In this document: in pieces, positions 10,271-20,826 of the stretch
Layout: each line of letters opens with the position of its first letter
How positions within the stretch are numbered: the first letter of the stretch is position 1
DNA from: Botrytis cinerea B05.10
Lineage: Eukaryota; Ascomycota; Leotiomycetes; Helotiales; Sclerotiniaceae
Assembly (NCBI RefSeq): GCF_000143535.2
Contig: NC_037317.1
Location: forward strand, 930,001-994,000
Direction of reading: 5' to 3'
Length of the DNA: 64,000 bases
Position numbers and translations under genes: made by a program
Notes under the pieces: model-generated
Databases searched by the model: none
The model's input: the letters and a program-made list of their open reading frames with translations, nothing else
What the model was told of the DNA's origin: nothing

Positions 10271-11919
10271 TTATGAGTCAACACGATCCTCAATAGCCAC
10301 CGAAGCTATTGTCTTAGAGTCCGACAACTTAAATGTCCATTTTCCATCCCCAACCTCTTTCCTTTGAGATACTACTACACCAATATCCGTATCCGGTTCC
10401 ATTATCACAGTAGTCACATTCGTATTATCAGATTTTGGCAATTTCCAATTTCCATCAACTGGCTTCATATCAAATCGCATCACGAACATTGAAACAACGG
10501 CCAATATTTCATTCGTAGCAAAGTGACGACCGGGACATAAAGTAGTGCCGCCGCCAAATGTACGAAATGCGGCTGGATTGGGACGTTTGACATTTCCGTC
10601 TTTGAGAAATCGTCGAGGATTGAAGTCTGCAACGTCTGATCCCCAGATTTTGGAATCCATATGAATAACACGACCAGGCATTTGAATGATGGAATTTTTC
10701 TTCAGTAGCCATGTATCATCCAGCAAAGTATCTTCCATGACTTTCCGGACAGAAGTCCCAGCGGATCGATGGCGAAGAGTTTCCTGAAAGGTCGATAATA
10801 GAAGATGACATTTTGTCTTCACATTCGTGACATCGAGACTTCGCACCACAGTTCCATCTTCGGTAATACTTGTTTCCACAATCGCCTCAATCTCACTACG
10901 TATCTCTTCCAGGAGTTCAGGGTTCGAAAAGATGAAGAATATCAACCAGAATAGAGCAGGTGCGGTATTAACAATAATGGCAACTCCGATGACAGTTTCA
11001 TATCTGGCAACATCTTTGATTGGAACACCATGCTTGATATTGACCTCCAGGCGAGCTTGCGCAAGCAGAGAAGCATCCTTGAAATCACTTGCTGAGTAAT
11101 ATGATTCAAAAGCTTTTGTGACTCTTCCGCGTGCTGCAATACCTTTGCGAGCAAAGACAGAGGGGAGTATTCCGATTAGCAATCTCATCATCTGACTCTC
11201 CAATTCCCTAACGCGATGATTAGTTTTCAAAACTTCACACAAGTCACCAGAGAGAAATACCAAAAGCTATCCTGAACCTCCACGGCCCTGTAAGGATTTC
11301 TCGGTCCATAAACTGATTCCGTTGTCGCCATGGTAATTAAACTTCTCAACCACGCATGAAGTTCAATCTTGACACTCTCCTTCTCCTCTCCAATCAATCC
11401 ATCCAAGCTCTCCGCAACATTCCGGACCATAACCCTATTCATGCCATCCAAGCCTGGTCCCGGCGCCATCGCCTTCTTCATAACATGTGTCGCCTCCATA
11501 TTCAATCCCCAATCCCCCTCATCTCCATTAACATTAACCGCCAATACATCCCTCGCTTTCTTGCTAACCCCACAAAGTTGATTTGCAAACGCTGCCGAAA
11601 TTGGCGGAAACGCTAGTTTTTTGTGTAGTTTTTGGACGGCCTGAATGAGTTCCGGTGTATTCACAATGTACATTTTGGCGCCTGGAACACGTATTGTGAG
11701 GATTGGGAGGCGTGTTTTCTGGCTGAGATCAACATAGTAGTTGAATTTTCGTCGTCCAAGTCCAAGGAGATGGCCGATGTATGGAATGCGTGTTGTGACT
11801 ATGGGAGGCTCGAGGGGATCGGAGACAGAGCACATGAAGTTTAAGAGGAGATAAGTCAATAAACTGAGGACTGTGACGATTATGAAGGATCTGGGGGGTG
11901 AATTATCGATATCTGACAT
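10271..11919 (-). CDS. Cytochrome P450, class-B (CYP7/CYP8-like) fungal type
   Basis: Exons 11919-11261 and 11207-10271 (intron 11260-11208, GTATTT...GTTAG) give 531 aa from the second ATG. An earlier in-frame ATG at 12021 would add 34 residues before the membrane anchor. The chosen start puts the hydrophobic anchor (IIVTVLSLLTYLLLNFM) at residues 12-29, as expected for an ER P450. The K-helix reads FQETLRH (ExxR), and the heme loop FGGGTTLCPGRHFA carries the Cys ligand at about 444. The I-helix lacks the usual AGxDT and instead reads VNTAPALFWLIFF, a pattern seen in CYP7/CYP8 sterol hydroxylase and prostacyclin-synthase-type enzymes. The substrate cannot be read from the sequence. No other secondary-metabolism gene adjoins it; neighbours are argJ and the fluoride exporter. 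Confidence 0.9.
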
Positions 11920-13170
11920 AATGACGTTATCATCTATAGGTTGTTGAGAAAGTGAGTAAAAAGACTTGGATACGTTTGGAATTTCAATATTAGGAGCAAT
12001 TCTCCCTCTCCTCGATTGCATTTGATAAAGAATTAAAGGGTAAGAATCTATCTTCTTATAGATATCTTAAGGCATCTCCAATCTGAAGTCGAGATATATA
12101 TGGGCTCACTCTCCCAATATACTTCAACATATTGAAAAACACATGCGGTCAAGCCAATCTAGAATGTAGAAGACACTTGTTAGCCGGCGCCCTCAAACGG
12201 CAACTTCCATATATTGCAAATCTCGTAAAGCAAGAACCTATATCACCAACCTTGAGATTCCCATCACAAACAACGGCCGTGCTAACTAAAAATAAAAAAA
12301 AAGAGGATTCAAACCATCCTTAGCCAGCCAATTTAGTACCGCTCGCAGCCACATCTCAGCCAGCCGTTCGGGTAAAACACTCATGATTCAAATTTCCCCA
12401 CACTTTCCGCATATCCTCGAGCTCCACAAGGTCTCTCCTATTCATATGTGTAGTCGTGTTTCATAAACATCGAATCCTCAACTTCCTTGTGTCTCGCAAA
12501 ACTATTTGATTTCCTCTGCTCGTTCATACACAAATTAAAGTTTTATCTATTCGTTAGCCATACAGACCTTTGAAAAGGAGGTAAAAAGTGGCAGAAGGTG
12601 GCCCTGTTTGTATAAATTTTGGGATGTTGAAGGGAAAGGAAATTTGAATACTAAACATTCAATATGACCCAGGTGGATTGCTACAATGAATGTTTGTACT
12701 AGGAATAGATATTGAAAAACAGAGATTTGATAGATGTGACCAATATAACATCCCGTATTGCGAATTTTAATGATAACAATGCTCTGATAAAAGAAAATTG
12801 GAATGATTTTGAATATCATCAATATTTGGAATGCACTAGCATGAGTATCCATCCGGCGTGCTGTGAAAAGTTTGTGAGATACATAAGATTCCGTCATTAA
12901 ACAGAAAAGCAAGATAAAGCAAAAAGAGTGGTAGTATAGAAGCTGATTCTCGAAGATATTCTCCGGAAGTTTCAGACAGATGCCTATGGAATGAAGCCTT
13001 TTTACCACAAGTTGATGTATCGTCCAATTCTCCCCCAAATCACATTTTATACACGTCTTAGTGCATATTGAACTGTACACAAACTACCTAACTAGTGAAA
13101 CAAATTCTACTCATAGATTAACCACAAACATTGTTTTATTAATATCTTTATACCATCTAGCAACAAACTT
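11920..13170. other. Intergenic: P450 upstream region and FEX 3' flank
   Basis: AT-rich stretch of about 1.2 kb. It contains the P450 promoter and leader (an alternative P450 ATG lies at 12021) and the 3' flank of the fluoride exporter. A 177-codon minus-strand ORF at 12547-13080 has biased, low-information composition and no recognisable domain, so I do not call it a gene. Confidence 0.55.
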
Positions 13171-14853
13171 CTAATGCGTACACACCAACCCCTCAAACCC
13201 GTGCGTCCACTTAAAACTCCCCATAATTACCACCATCAAGGCCAACCCCCCAATTACACTCGCTAACCCATATCTGTAACCATGAATTCTCCTCAACGAG
13301 CTCAACTCCACCACCCATGTACTGACCGTGGTCAAGCATCCACAAAACCCATCTTCTATCCCCTGCAGCACTTGGCATCCAATTACACCTCCTAAAGGTA
13401 CATGTTGTAAATCATACGCCATACCCATCATTGCCGTCCCAAACATATTGACTGCAAATGTTCCCAGTGGAAATGAAGAGATTTTGCCATTTAAGTAAAG
13501 AGAAGCGTAGAAACGGGCTAGACAACCTATAGGTGCGAATATGAGGGCAAAAACCGCGCGACCTCTCCATATCTCAGGCGGTGCATCATCTCTATCAGGT
13601 GGGAAAATAGCCATAAATATAGCACCCAGCCAACAACCCCATGCTAAAAATACCGCAAAAGGATCTAGATACTTGCGAGACTTATGAAATGATATACTTG
13701 GTGTATATGGTTCCATAAATATAGCAAGATGAGCACCGACAAATAACGCTGCCAAGCACAATGAGACAGTCGTAATGATAACAGCCAACGTTGCCATAAA
13801 CGAATATCCTCCATTTCGACTCACCGTACTCGTTGTGCTGGCCATTGTCGGACTATAATCCTGAGGATGATTTAGGGGACTCGGCAAATCATTTGAAAGC
13901 GCCAGAAACGTATCTCGAATGAACGATGAAAACGATGTAAAACTACCACAAAAACCCGTTGCAAGACCTATATACAAAGGAATGGTCTTTTTAGTTGCAG
14001 CATGTGCTTTTTTGGCAGCCTGTAAACCAGGTATTTGTTCTCCAGCTGGTGAGCTTGCATTCTCTTCATCTTTAACTTTGGCTTTCCATTCCTGAATTTT
14101 ACTGTGGTACGTGGCGGTTCCCCATTCTTCTTTAAACAACATCCTGTCTTCACCTAGAAACCCCATGAATAAACTTCCTCCGACATTTGCCCATAGCTCG
14201 CTGAAGATTATGGGAGCTCCGGGGTAGAAGGTAATAGCTTGGAGACCTAGTCTAGCCAGTGTCCCAAATATCGAAAACAAGATTAGGTAGGATATAGTAT
14301 ATAACTGTGTCGCGGATTTTGAGACCTTTTGGGGATTGATATCTTTTTTCTCCTCTTCTGGTGGCTTCTCTCCTCTAGCAGTGTTATCTCGTTGGCTGTG
14401 CTCTTGCCTCCTATGATCTCGTTCATATTCTTGCTCTTCGTCTTTAGCCTCCTCCAAAGATTTATGTTGATATGTCGAAACTTCATGGCGATTCTCCACA
14501 GGTGATGGTGTGGCAAGTTCATCTAGATGGGCATAACTATCTGGGATGTCGTATTCGCTATCGGTTTTAGAAGCTCGACTTGCGCGCCGGCGTGTTTTTT
14601 GCTCTCTGCTAGACGTATGCCCTAGAGGTTGACTTTGTCTCAATTGGTTCCCATCCGTGTTTTGCTTCGGCGCCGGCGCAGTGCCTTCGTCGAGTCGAGA
14701 ATAGCTCCTTGGTAAATCATATCCCGCATCTTGTGCCTCCCGCATGCATCGATCTTGCGATGGTCTGTCTAGAGACTCCGAATGGGTTGAATTGGTTTTG
14801 ATGTCGTAAGACTCATTTCCAGTATCTTTGGTACCTGCATTCTCCATTGGCAT
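13171..14853 (-). CDS. FEX: Fluoride export protein FEX (two fused CrcB/Fluc domains)
   Basis: A single 560-codon exon starts at ATG 14853. Residues 1-180 are hydrophilic and probably cytosolic. They hold a duplicated motif, YDLPRSYSRLDE (from residue 45) and YDIPDSYAHLDE (from residue 101), each followed by a P-x-P tail. Two CrcB-like four-helix domains follow, joined by an extra helix: domain 1 with GTLARLGLQ, NVGGSLFMGFLG and GFCGSFTSFSSF, and domain 2 with GCLARFYASLYL, NMFGTAMMGMAY and GFCGCLTTVSTW. Fungal FEX proteins are plasma-membrane channels that expel fluoride; in yeast the second half carries the functional pore, consistent with the two halves differing here. The gene is divergent from the UPRT gene with 410 bp between starts. 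The long N-terminal tail is unusual compared with the compact yeast protein. Confidence 0.93.
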   Translation of the reverse strand: MPMENAGTKDTGNESYDIKTNSTHSESLDRPSQDRCMREAQDAGYDLPRSYSRLDEGTAPAPKQNTDGNQLRQSQPLGHTSSREQKTRRRASRASKTDSEYDIPDSYAHLDELATPSPVENRHEVSTYQHKSLEEAKDEEQEYERDHRRQEHSQRDNTARGEKPPEEEKKDINPQKVSKSATQLYTISYLILFSIFGTLARLGLQAITFYPGAPIIFSELWANVGGSLFMGFLGEDRMLFKEEWGTATYHSKIQEWKAKVKDEENASSPAGEQIPGLQAAKKAHAATKKTIPLYIGLATGFCGSFTSFSSFIRDTFLALSNDLPSPLNHPQDYSPTMASTTSTVSRNGGYSFMATLAVIITTVSLCLAALFVGAHLAIFMEPYTPSISFHKSRKYLDPFAVFLAWGCWLGAIFMAIFPPDRDDAPPEIWRGRAVFALIFAPIGCLARFYASLYLNGKISSFPLGTFAVNMFGTAMMGMAYDLQHVPLGGVIGCQVLQGIEDGFCGCLTTVSTWVVELSSLRRIHGYRYGLASVIGGLALMVVIMGSFKWTHGFEGLVCTH

Positions 14854-15263
14854 TATCTAATTGAAGGCCAAGGCCGTGACACATCCGTTGATATTATCTA
14901 AATCCCATTATCGAAGGGAAAATTCCGACGTCACTTAGTAACATGGTGAGTAGTTGCCGTCTTTTTAAAGTTAGATTGATGGGAGATCCACTCGGGGACC
15001 GCCCGTTTGCGATTCGACTGATAAGGTCTGGGTTCCACTGATAAAATGTGGGCGGTTGGGCTCGGCCTCTAGCTGCAGGTGTGAATACATAACACATAGC
15101 TTGCAAACATCAAGCAGGTATCAACGTCCACTCTTCTATAAACAAAGGAATATAAAGCTTCACTTCTATCATTGACTTTGTATATTTGATCGACATCCAA
15201 AAAGTATCTACAGCATCTTCACAATCTTCACAGTCTGAGCAATAATCGTGCGAAGCTTCAAAA
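14854..15263. promoter_or_regulatory. Divergent promoter, FEX / uracil phosphoribosyltransferase
   Basis: 410 bp separates two ATGs on opposite strands, so both promoters lie here. The UPRT-proximal part (about 15120-15240) has a TATAAA-like stretch (15151-15156) followed by a C/T/A-rich leader. No other element is recognised. Confidence 0.5.
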
Positions 15264-16074
15264 ATGAATGAATCAATCCCACCCAACGTTCACATCTCCA
15301 CCCATCCATGTCTCCAAGCCAAACTCTCACAATTACGATCCAGCGAAGCTAATACTCGCGAAACAAAAGCTCTTGTTAATGAAATCTCATTGATAATAGG
15401 ATGTGAAGCCACAGCTGCTGGACTTACTGTTTCCAAAGGTCCAACTGTATGTGTATCCATTCATCCATTCATTCCTCCCTCCCCCTCCATCTTCTTCCCT
15501 TCCCATTGTTTCTCCATCTCACCCCCACAACCAAACTAACAAACTCCACCAGGCCAAAACACCCCTCGGATACACCTATACAACGACTACCATAACTCCC
15601 GCCTCCATCTCCCTAATCCCCATTCTCCGTTCCGGCCTTTCTATGGTCGAAGCTCTCCAAACACTCCTCCCCTCCCCAACCCCAGTCCATCATCTTGGAC
15701 TCTTCCGCGAGCCCACCACCCTTGAACCAGTCGAATATTACAACAATCTTCCCTACCACGCACCCGCTGCATCATCTCCCTCAAACACCCCCAACTCCTC
15801 CGCTTCTGAGCTTGCTATTCTGCTCGATCCCGTTATTGCTACAGGTGGAACTTGTGCTGCTGCCATCCGTACATTGAGGGAATGGGGCGTTAAGAAAATC
15901 ATTGTATTGAGCGTGTTGGCTGCATTGCCGGGCTTGCAAAACGCAGCTCGAGAGTGGCCCGAGGGGACGGAGATCTGGTGTGCGGGTGTGGATGAGGAGG
16001 TTAATGAGAAGGGCATGATTAAGCCGGGTTTGGGAGATGTGGGTGATAGGCTATTTTTGACCATCGGAAAGTAA
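15264..16074 (+). CDS. Uracil phosphoribosyltransferase-like enzyme
   Basis: Exons 15264-15446 and 15553-16074 (intron GTATGT...ACCAG, phase 0) give 234 aa. The family converts uracil plus PRPP to UMP in pyrimidine salvage. Visible marks are ILRSGLSMVEAL (85-96, family ILRAG), HLGLFREPTTLEPVEYY (108-124), the PRPP loop LLDPVIATGGT (151-161) and PGLGDVGDRLF (to residue 229). Departures from the Fur1/UPP consensus: a Ser/Pro/Asn-rich insertion at 133-147; VI for ML in the PRPP loop; and LFLT where UPRTs usually read LFGT, a glycine near the uracil site. It may be a diverged paralogue rather than the main Fur1. The 3' end converges on the next minus-strand genes. Confidence 0.88.
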
Positions 16075-16358
16075 GATGCTTGGAATGGGTAGTTGAGTTA
16101 CTTTCTCAAGATTTGCTGGCGTTACATAGCGATGAGATTCCCTCAACTTGAATGAGATACCACCAGCTTCACCTTCTATCATATAACATTTATTGTACGT
16201 GATTGTAATTGTGATATATTTCGAATTGAAGATAATTAATATTAATGGTGGATGCTAATCTACCTCCACCTGGCAGGTATTAAAAACTGTAGAAAAAATA
16301 TATACAAAGTAGGGTATCATATCTAACACGCTCTAAACAAATGCATCCTAAGATATAC

Positions 16359-16700
16359 TCAGAATTGATGGCCCGGTGCTCCAAGATCGTCATCCCAAGG
16401 TATAAGTTGAATGAGAAAGTACGCAATATTCAAAACGGTCGGATAATACTGTAAAAATATTATAAAGAGGCCCAAGTAGAGGGTGGCAGATAAAACCAGG
16501 TAAGGCGTAGGTTCGAGCAGGAAGTCTTTCCATAGCTCCATTAGCCAGATTTCCGTCTCTGAAGCTGCAGCTAAGTGCACTGGTCTGTATACATCGCGAA
16601 GTCTTGGACGAGAAGGATAATCGTTTTGTGGCCTTCGCTCGGTAACAGAAAACTTCGCTGTTTCGGAATAGTGTCGACGAGACCCTGATATCTGGGCCAT
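16359..16700 (-). CDS. Possible small membrane protein (uncertain ORF)
   Basis: A 113-codon frame starts at ATG 16700. Residues 1-55 are basic and hydrophilic; residues about 66-101 form a hydrophobic hairpin (PYLVLSATLYLGLFIIFLQY, then LNIAYFLIQLI). The C-terminus is acidic (WDDDLGAPGHQF). The frame is open for a further 114 codons upstream, where it shadows the Sec2-like gene in another frame. The end therefore looks membrane-like while the start is undecided. It could be a separate short gene, a 3' exon of the Sec2-like gene reached by an unseen intron, or chance. I recognise no family. Confidence 0.3.
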   Translation of the reverse strand: MAQISGSRRHYSETAKFSVTERRPQNDYPSRPRLRDVYRPVHLAAASETEIWLMELWKDFLLEPTPYLVLSATLYLGLFIIFLQYYPTVLNIAYFLIQLIPWDDDLGAPGHQF

Positions 16701-16881
16701 TGTTGCTGCCGAAGATATCTCGGGGCTTATAAATCGTTTTCTCTCCTGGGATGATTTTGCATGACTCGAAACTACAACCTTCTGCCGCATACGCACATAA
16801 CTCCGTAGCCCCTTTTCCAAAATGTGTGCTCCGCGTTGTCTTATCCTCATGCATTTAGTCGTATCGTCGTGTTCTCTTTTC

Positions 16882-17626
16882 TCATCGTCCTGGTGCCAAA
16901 AGACCCCTGACTCTCTCAATCCTTTGAACTGCGCCTTCAAGCCTTTCCAGTCGTTTCCTCTTTTCTCCATCTCTTCGCTCCAAAATTTCAACTCGCTCTT
17001 CGAGTTTCGCCCTTGCCTTTCGTTCCGTAGCAACCATTTCATTGGCTTGTGTAAACAGCTGTGCCGTCAGTTCTTCCAGTTCGACACTGGATTCATTTAA
17101 TTTGCCCTCCGCAGCCTGTCGTAGCCCCTGCTCCCTTGTCAAGGCAGCTACTAACTCTGTTGTAGAAGGCGTTGGAGGTGTTGGCGGTTGCTGAGCTTGT
17201 AGATTCGGTGTGGACTTGCGAGATAGCAGAGAAGAAAGTCGATTCTGAACAGGCAGATATGAGAAACGACTCGGGCTTCCAAGTCGGTCTTCAGTGTGCA
17301 CTTGTGTTGGTGTTGTTGCGCGCTGAGGTTCTGGGGTTTGCGGGTAGTGCGCCCTTTTAAGTGATTGGATTTCGTCTTCGTAGTCTGCCCATTTATCCAC
17401 TGGTGATATCATTAGCCCCAGAAGATCAAAAGTTTATCAGTAGAAGCCTACCTGCGGCCGTCGCTTTCTCTGTCAGTAACTTTACTTGAGCTTGTAACTC
17501 CTCAATTTCTTTCTGCGCATCAGCTGCAATCTGCGAACTGTTGTGCGGTAAAGCCATTCCACAATTAGGACATGCAGATTCGATTCCTGACGTCTGCGCC
17601 ATCGTCAAAGTTATTGTTGCCGACAT
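16882..17626 (-). CDS. Sec2-type Rab GEF N-terminal domain protein (short)
   Basis: Exons 17626-17452 and 17399-16882 (intron 17451-17400, GTAGGC...ACCAG) join in phase to 693 nt (230 aa). A CPNC pair near residue 20 is followed by a short coiled coil (EIEELQAQVKLLTEKA), a Pro/Ser/Thr-rich linker, then a long coiled coil (about 150-225) with ELTAQLFTQANEMVATERKA. That segment is the signature of the Sec2p/Rabin coiled coil, which opens the Rab GTPase Sec4/Rab8 on secretory vesicles. The protein ends soon after the coiled coil (IERVRGLLAPGR), so the long C-terminal phosphoinositide- and exocyst-binding part of yeast Sec2 is absent. Several in-frame upstream codons and a second ATG (17602) leave the start uncertain by a few residues. 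Vesicle GEF function is inferred from the family. Confidence 0.8.
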
Positions 17627-18718
17627 GAGCTCGTCGTGTGTCGTATTATGATCATAAGACAATGTATTGGTGAGGTAGCTATGTGACTTCCGTGATTTGG
17701 CGTGATGAGTATCAGGTGTTGTTGGGTACAACTCTAAACTGGTGAATGCAAACTCTGTTTTTCGACTGTGCGACGGTGCGACGAAAGTGGCCGGCTTTGT
17801 ATTTAAATCGAAGAGGGGTCAATAGATATCGGACAGGCCTTGCATAATGAAATCTATATCCAGCATTATAGGAGTTTAATTTCAGCAAGGCGCAGGCTGT
17901 GCCAGTAAAATAATACATACTGTAGGCGCGATGGAGATCCTCATGGTAACCATGTTAACGGCATTCTTCATCCCTGTTGGTGCCGGCAAGCCCCTAATAA
18001 TAGGTACATCTTCATGCTTCAGCAATGCCATTGTTGATTGTTATAATGCTGACAATCCAAGATGGGTGGCATCCACAAGTATCGTTCTTGGTAAGAGGTG
18101 AGGACTGAAATGTTCCAGACATCTGCTACTGTCGATACCCTCGCAAGAAAAATCGACTCGGGAAGCTTACGCAAGTATCTTCCACTCAATCTGAGCACCA
18201 AACATCAATGCCACACTTTCGTTGGTTGAATGGATTCTTTTGTGGGTACGACTATAACTTTGACGTCGGAAGTTTATCGAGGCGTTCTAAATTGAGTGGA
18301 CGTTTCGGAATGATTGCATCTCATCATGAATCCTTCTTCCTTCAAATCTTCTGCTGTTTTGGCGCAATTTGTAAGGTTCATCCGAAGATTCCATTTCGTT
18401 TGATGTTTGTTTGAGAATGAAGCTCGTTCTTGGATTCAAGACGAAACTTGGCTTCTAACAATCAGAGGCGACTAGAAGCCTTCCGATTGTTCATCTGAAG
18501 TTCGATGATCAGGTGGATTCGCGGTCGTGTATTAATTTCGAGAGACATCAGTGATGTTGTCAAATTGATCCCCAATTAGTATATCTGCAAGTGCAGCCGT
18601 AATATGCAATGCGATGACTTTATGCCCAGCTGGTATCAAGATCAAGGAAGAGATATCTTTGCTTCCATGGAACTCCTAAACAACTTTGCATATCCACTCC
18701 TAGTATATACCATTTAAA
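17627..18718. other. Intergenic, 1.1 kb
   Basis: Upstream region of the Sec2-like gene and 3' flank of the orphan gene at 18719-19462. Short ORFs here (for example 18208-18414) have no coding character. Nothing else recognised. Confidence 0.55.
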
Positions 18719-19462
18719 TCAATTTGCAAAAGGTATATTGAAAGAGATGGTGCTTTGCAGATATCTCTGAATCTTCAGATAAGGTTGATTCCCCGTCTCG
18801 CACCAAGCGTCGTGTCCTTTCTCTGCCATTTCCTGTCGTGCCATTTCCGCCTCGTCAATTTCCATCATTCTGAAGGCACCATTAAGGTAGTTGCGGCACC
18901 AGAGGTTTTCATCGATACCCTTATGATTTTTAGGTGCCTTGGGCCTCAAGGATGGTGCTCCGTTTTTTCCCACCTTTTCATTTACAACGACAACATAGAT
19001 TGCGGGGTTGTCGAGGCGAAACAAGTGGACCGCTTGTCCGTCGCATTCGACGGGTCGGATATATCGTTTTTCTAGCTCGTCCTTGAACATCCAACGTTTC
19101 AAAATATCACTGTATTGTACCTCAAGTTGATCGCAAAGGTAGCTGTATCCTGCAGCGACTTGTTCGGCGGGGAGGCTTTCGCTAGCCTCACTGGTTGTGA
19201 GAGAGGGTTGACCAGAGGAGATAGTGGGAACAGTACTGGTAGGAGCGACTCGAAATATGCCTTCACTATCTCTTCGATTGTTTATTGGTTGGATGGCAAT
19301 GAGGAATCTTCTTCCAGTTTTGTCGGTTCTATACATGCCATGTACGGGGGTTGTTTCGAATTTTATCTCTTCGAGAGGCTTTTCCCCTTCGGGTGACTTC
19401 TTCTTTGCTTTGAAGATGTTCCACATACTGGAGACTTCACAACAAGTAAAAGGCTTCTTCAT
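18719..19462 (-). CDS. Hypothetical protein, 247 aa, no family recognised
   Basis: Intronless frame from ATG 19462 (the upstream extension has only a TTG). The N-terminus is basic (SMWNIFKAKKKSPEGEKPLE); a Ser/Thr-rich spacer occupies about 75-105. The C-terminal half (about 106-240) looks folded, with QVAAGYSYLCDQLEVQYSDI, KRWMFKDELEKRYIRPVEC, NPAIYVVVVNEKVG and ENLWCRNYLNGAFRMMEIDE. The alternation of charged and aromatic residues and the absence of low complexity argue that the frame is coding. No signal peptide or membrane segment. I cannot assign a function; it may be a lineage-specific gene. Its promoter lies in the 1.36-kb gap to its right. Confidence 0.6.
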   Translation of the reverse strand: MKKPFTCCEVSSMWNIFKAKKKSPEGEKPLEEIKFETTPVHGMYRTDKTGRRFLIAIQPINNRRDSEGIFRVAPTSTVPTISSGQPSLTTSEASESLPAEQVAAGYSYLCDQLEVQYSDILKRWMFKDELEKRYIRPVECDGQAVHLFRLDNPAIYVVVVNEKVGKNGAPSLRPKAPKNHKGIDENLWCRNYLNGAFRMMEIDEAEMARQEMAEKGHDAWCETGNQPYLKIQRYLQSTISFNIPFAN

Positions 19463-20826
19463 TTTGACGAATAACAAAGTTTGTTGGTTTGGAGTTTTCG
19501 TCGGATGATAACGGTACTATTGAAAATTTTTATTAGAACTAGCCACTACAATCTCGCAATGCACAGGACTTGCATCGTCTACATACGATTTAGCTAGGCT
19601 ATAAGGTCGTGCTATGAATATATGCGTGTGTGTATGTTCGATATGGCTTCAGATATATGGTCAAGATGTCGAAAGCAAACGTTGTTACAGTAATATATCT
19701 GTTGGTGCAAATGCAAGAGCAATGAAAGGAGAAGGGAGCGAGCTGCTTAAGTACAGATATCGTTTTATAGTTTATCTGGTGCATTTTACTAAAGCTGTCA
19801 TTCGATGTACTATAGCTGAGAGATAGCAAGTTTTTAAGAAGCTAGCGAGCAGCCAGGCTGTACTTTATTTCGTAGCGTTGAGATCTTCAACGATGATTCA
19901 AGATAACCTCATCCTTGGGATTGCTCGAGAGACATGGTATTCTGATGACTGAAGTAATGTATGCAACTGTGGGATCTTCCCTTCAGTCTATAAAAATATC
20001 CATGAAAGAACTCGATTCATAAATTTACTTTAACATATCTTGACGCACAAAATAAAATTGACCAACCCGATCTCCCAGCCCCACTTCTTCTCTGAAGCTC
20101 AGTGTGGGATTAGCATACACACCTCTGGGGTTTTCACACATGTCGTAATATTTCCGGCTAGCTTACACATAAGCTTCTTCCATATGAAGTGTTAGTCTTG
20201 AGCTGTGTTACATGCTTGGGAGATTGCACCATTACAGGAGGTTGTTCTTATAAGAAAAGTGTGGTGTATATTTCAATCCTCATGTTCAGTACATTCAAAT
20301 AAAAATTCTCCTCTCAATTTGAGAAGAAGAAGATATTCATCAAAGCTTATCGATAGTAAAGATAGAAGGCCCTGTGCTCATTCTCATTATTCAAGATTCC
20401 TATTCCAATAGTATTGGATAGACCACGAAGTATCTGTCATCAAGATCGCACGATCTACCTACTTAATATTAAATTTAGTGAAATCAAGTACGCCTACAAT
20501 CCTACACTTTACACGCTTGTCAGGATGGGCCATGTAAATGAGATATGTAGATGTGCAACAAAACTATTCATAAGAAGATACTTCGACGTCACTATTTAAT
20601 CCTTCCTTTCAAAGCATCATTTTAGTCGGTTGGCTAGTAACATTTCTCAGAGCCTAGACCTACCTGTTTGCGCAATACTATAGATTGTCTAAAGTCTAAA
20701 GCGTGTTGATCAAGACTGCCGTCGTTAGTTAATGATGGTGATAAATAATGAAGATGCAATTCTCCAAACCTATGTCTTTGATCTGGCATCTATCTATACT
20801 ATATATTGCGGGAAACAACCAAGATT
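19463..20826. other. Intergenic, 1.36 kb
   Basis: AT-rich DNA between the orphan gene and the esterase pseudogene. Scattered short ORFs (up to 76 codons) show no domain or splice support. No RNA gene recognised. Confidence 0.55.

Noticed and set aside
10271..12021. P450 as part of a biosynthetic cluster with the PKS remnant
   Set aside because: More than 30 kb of intact housekeeping genes separate them and no pathway gene adjoins the P450.
12547..13080. 177-codon minus-strand ORF
   Set aside because: I/F/C/H-rich composition of translated AT-rich DNA, no domain, no start context, and overlapping ORFs on the other strand.
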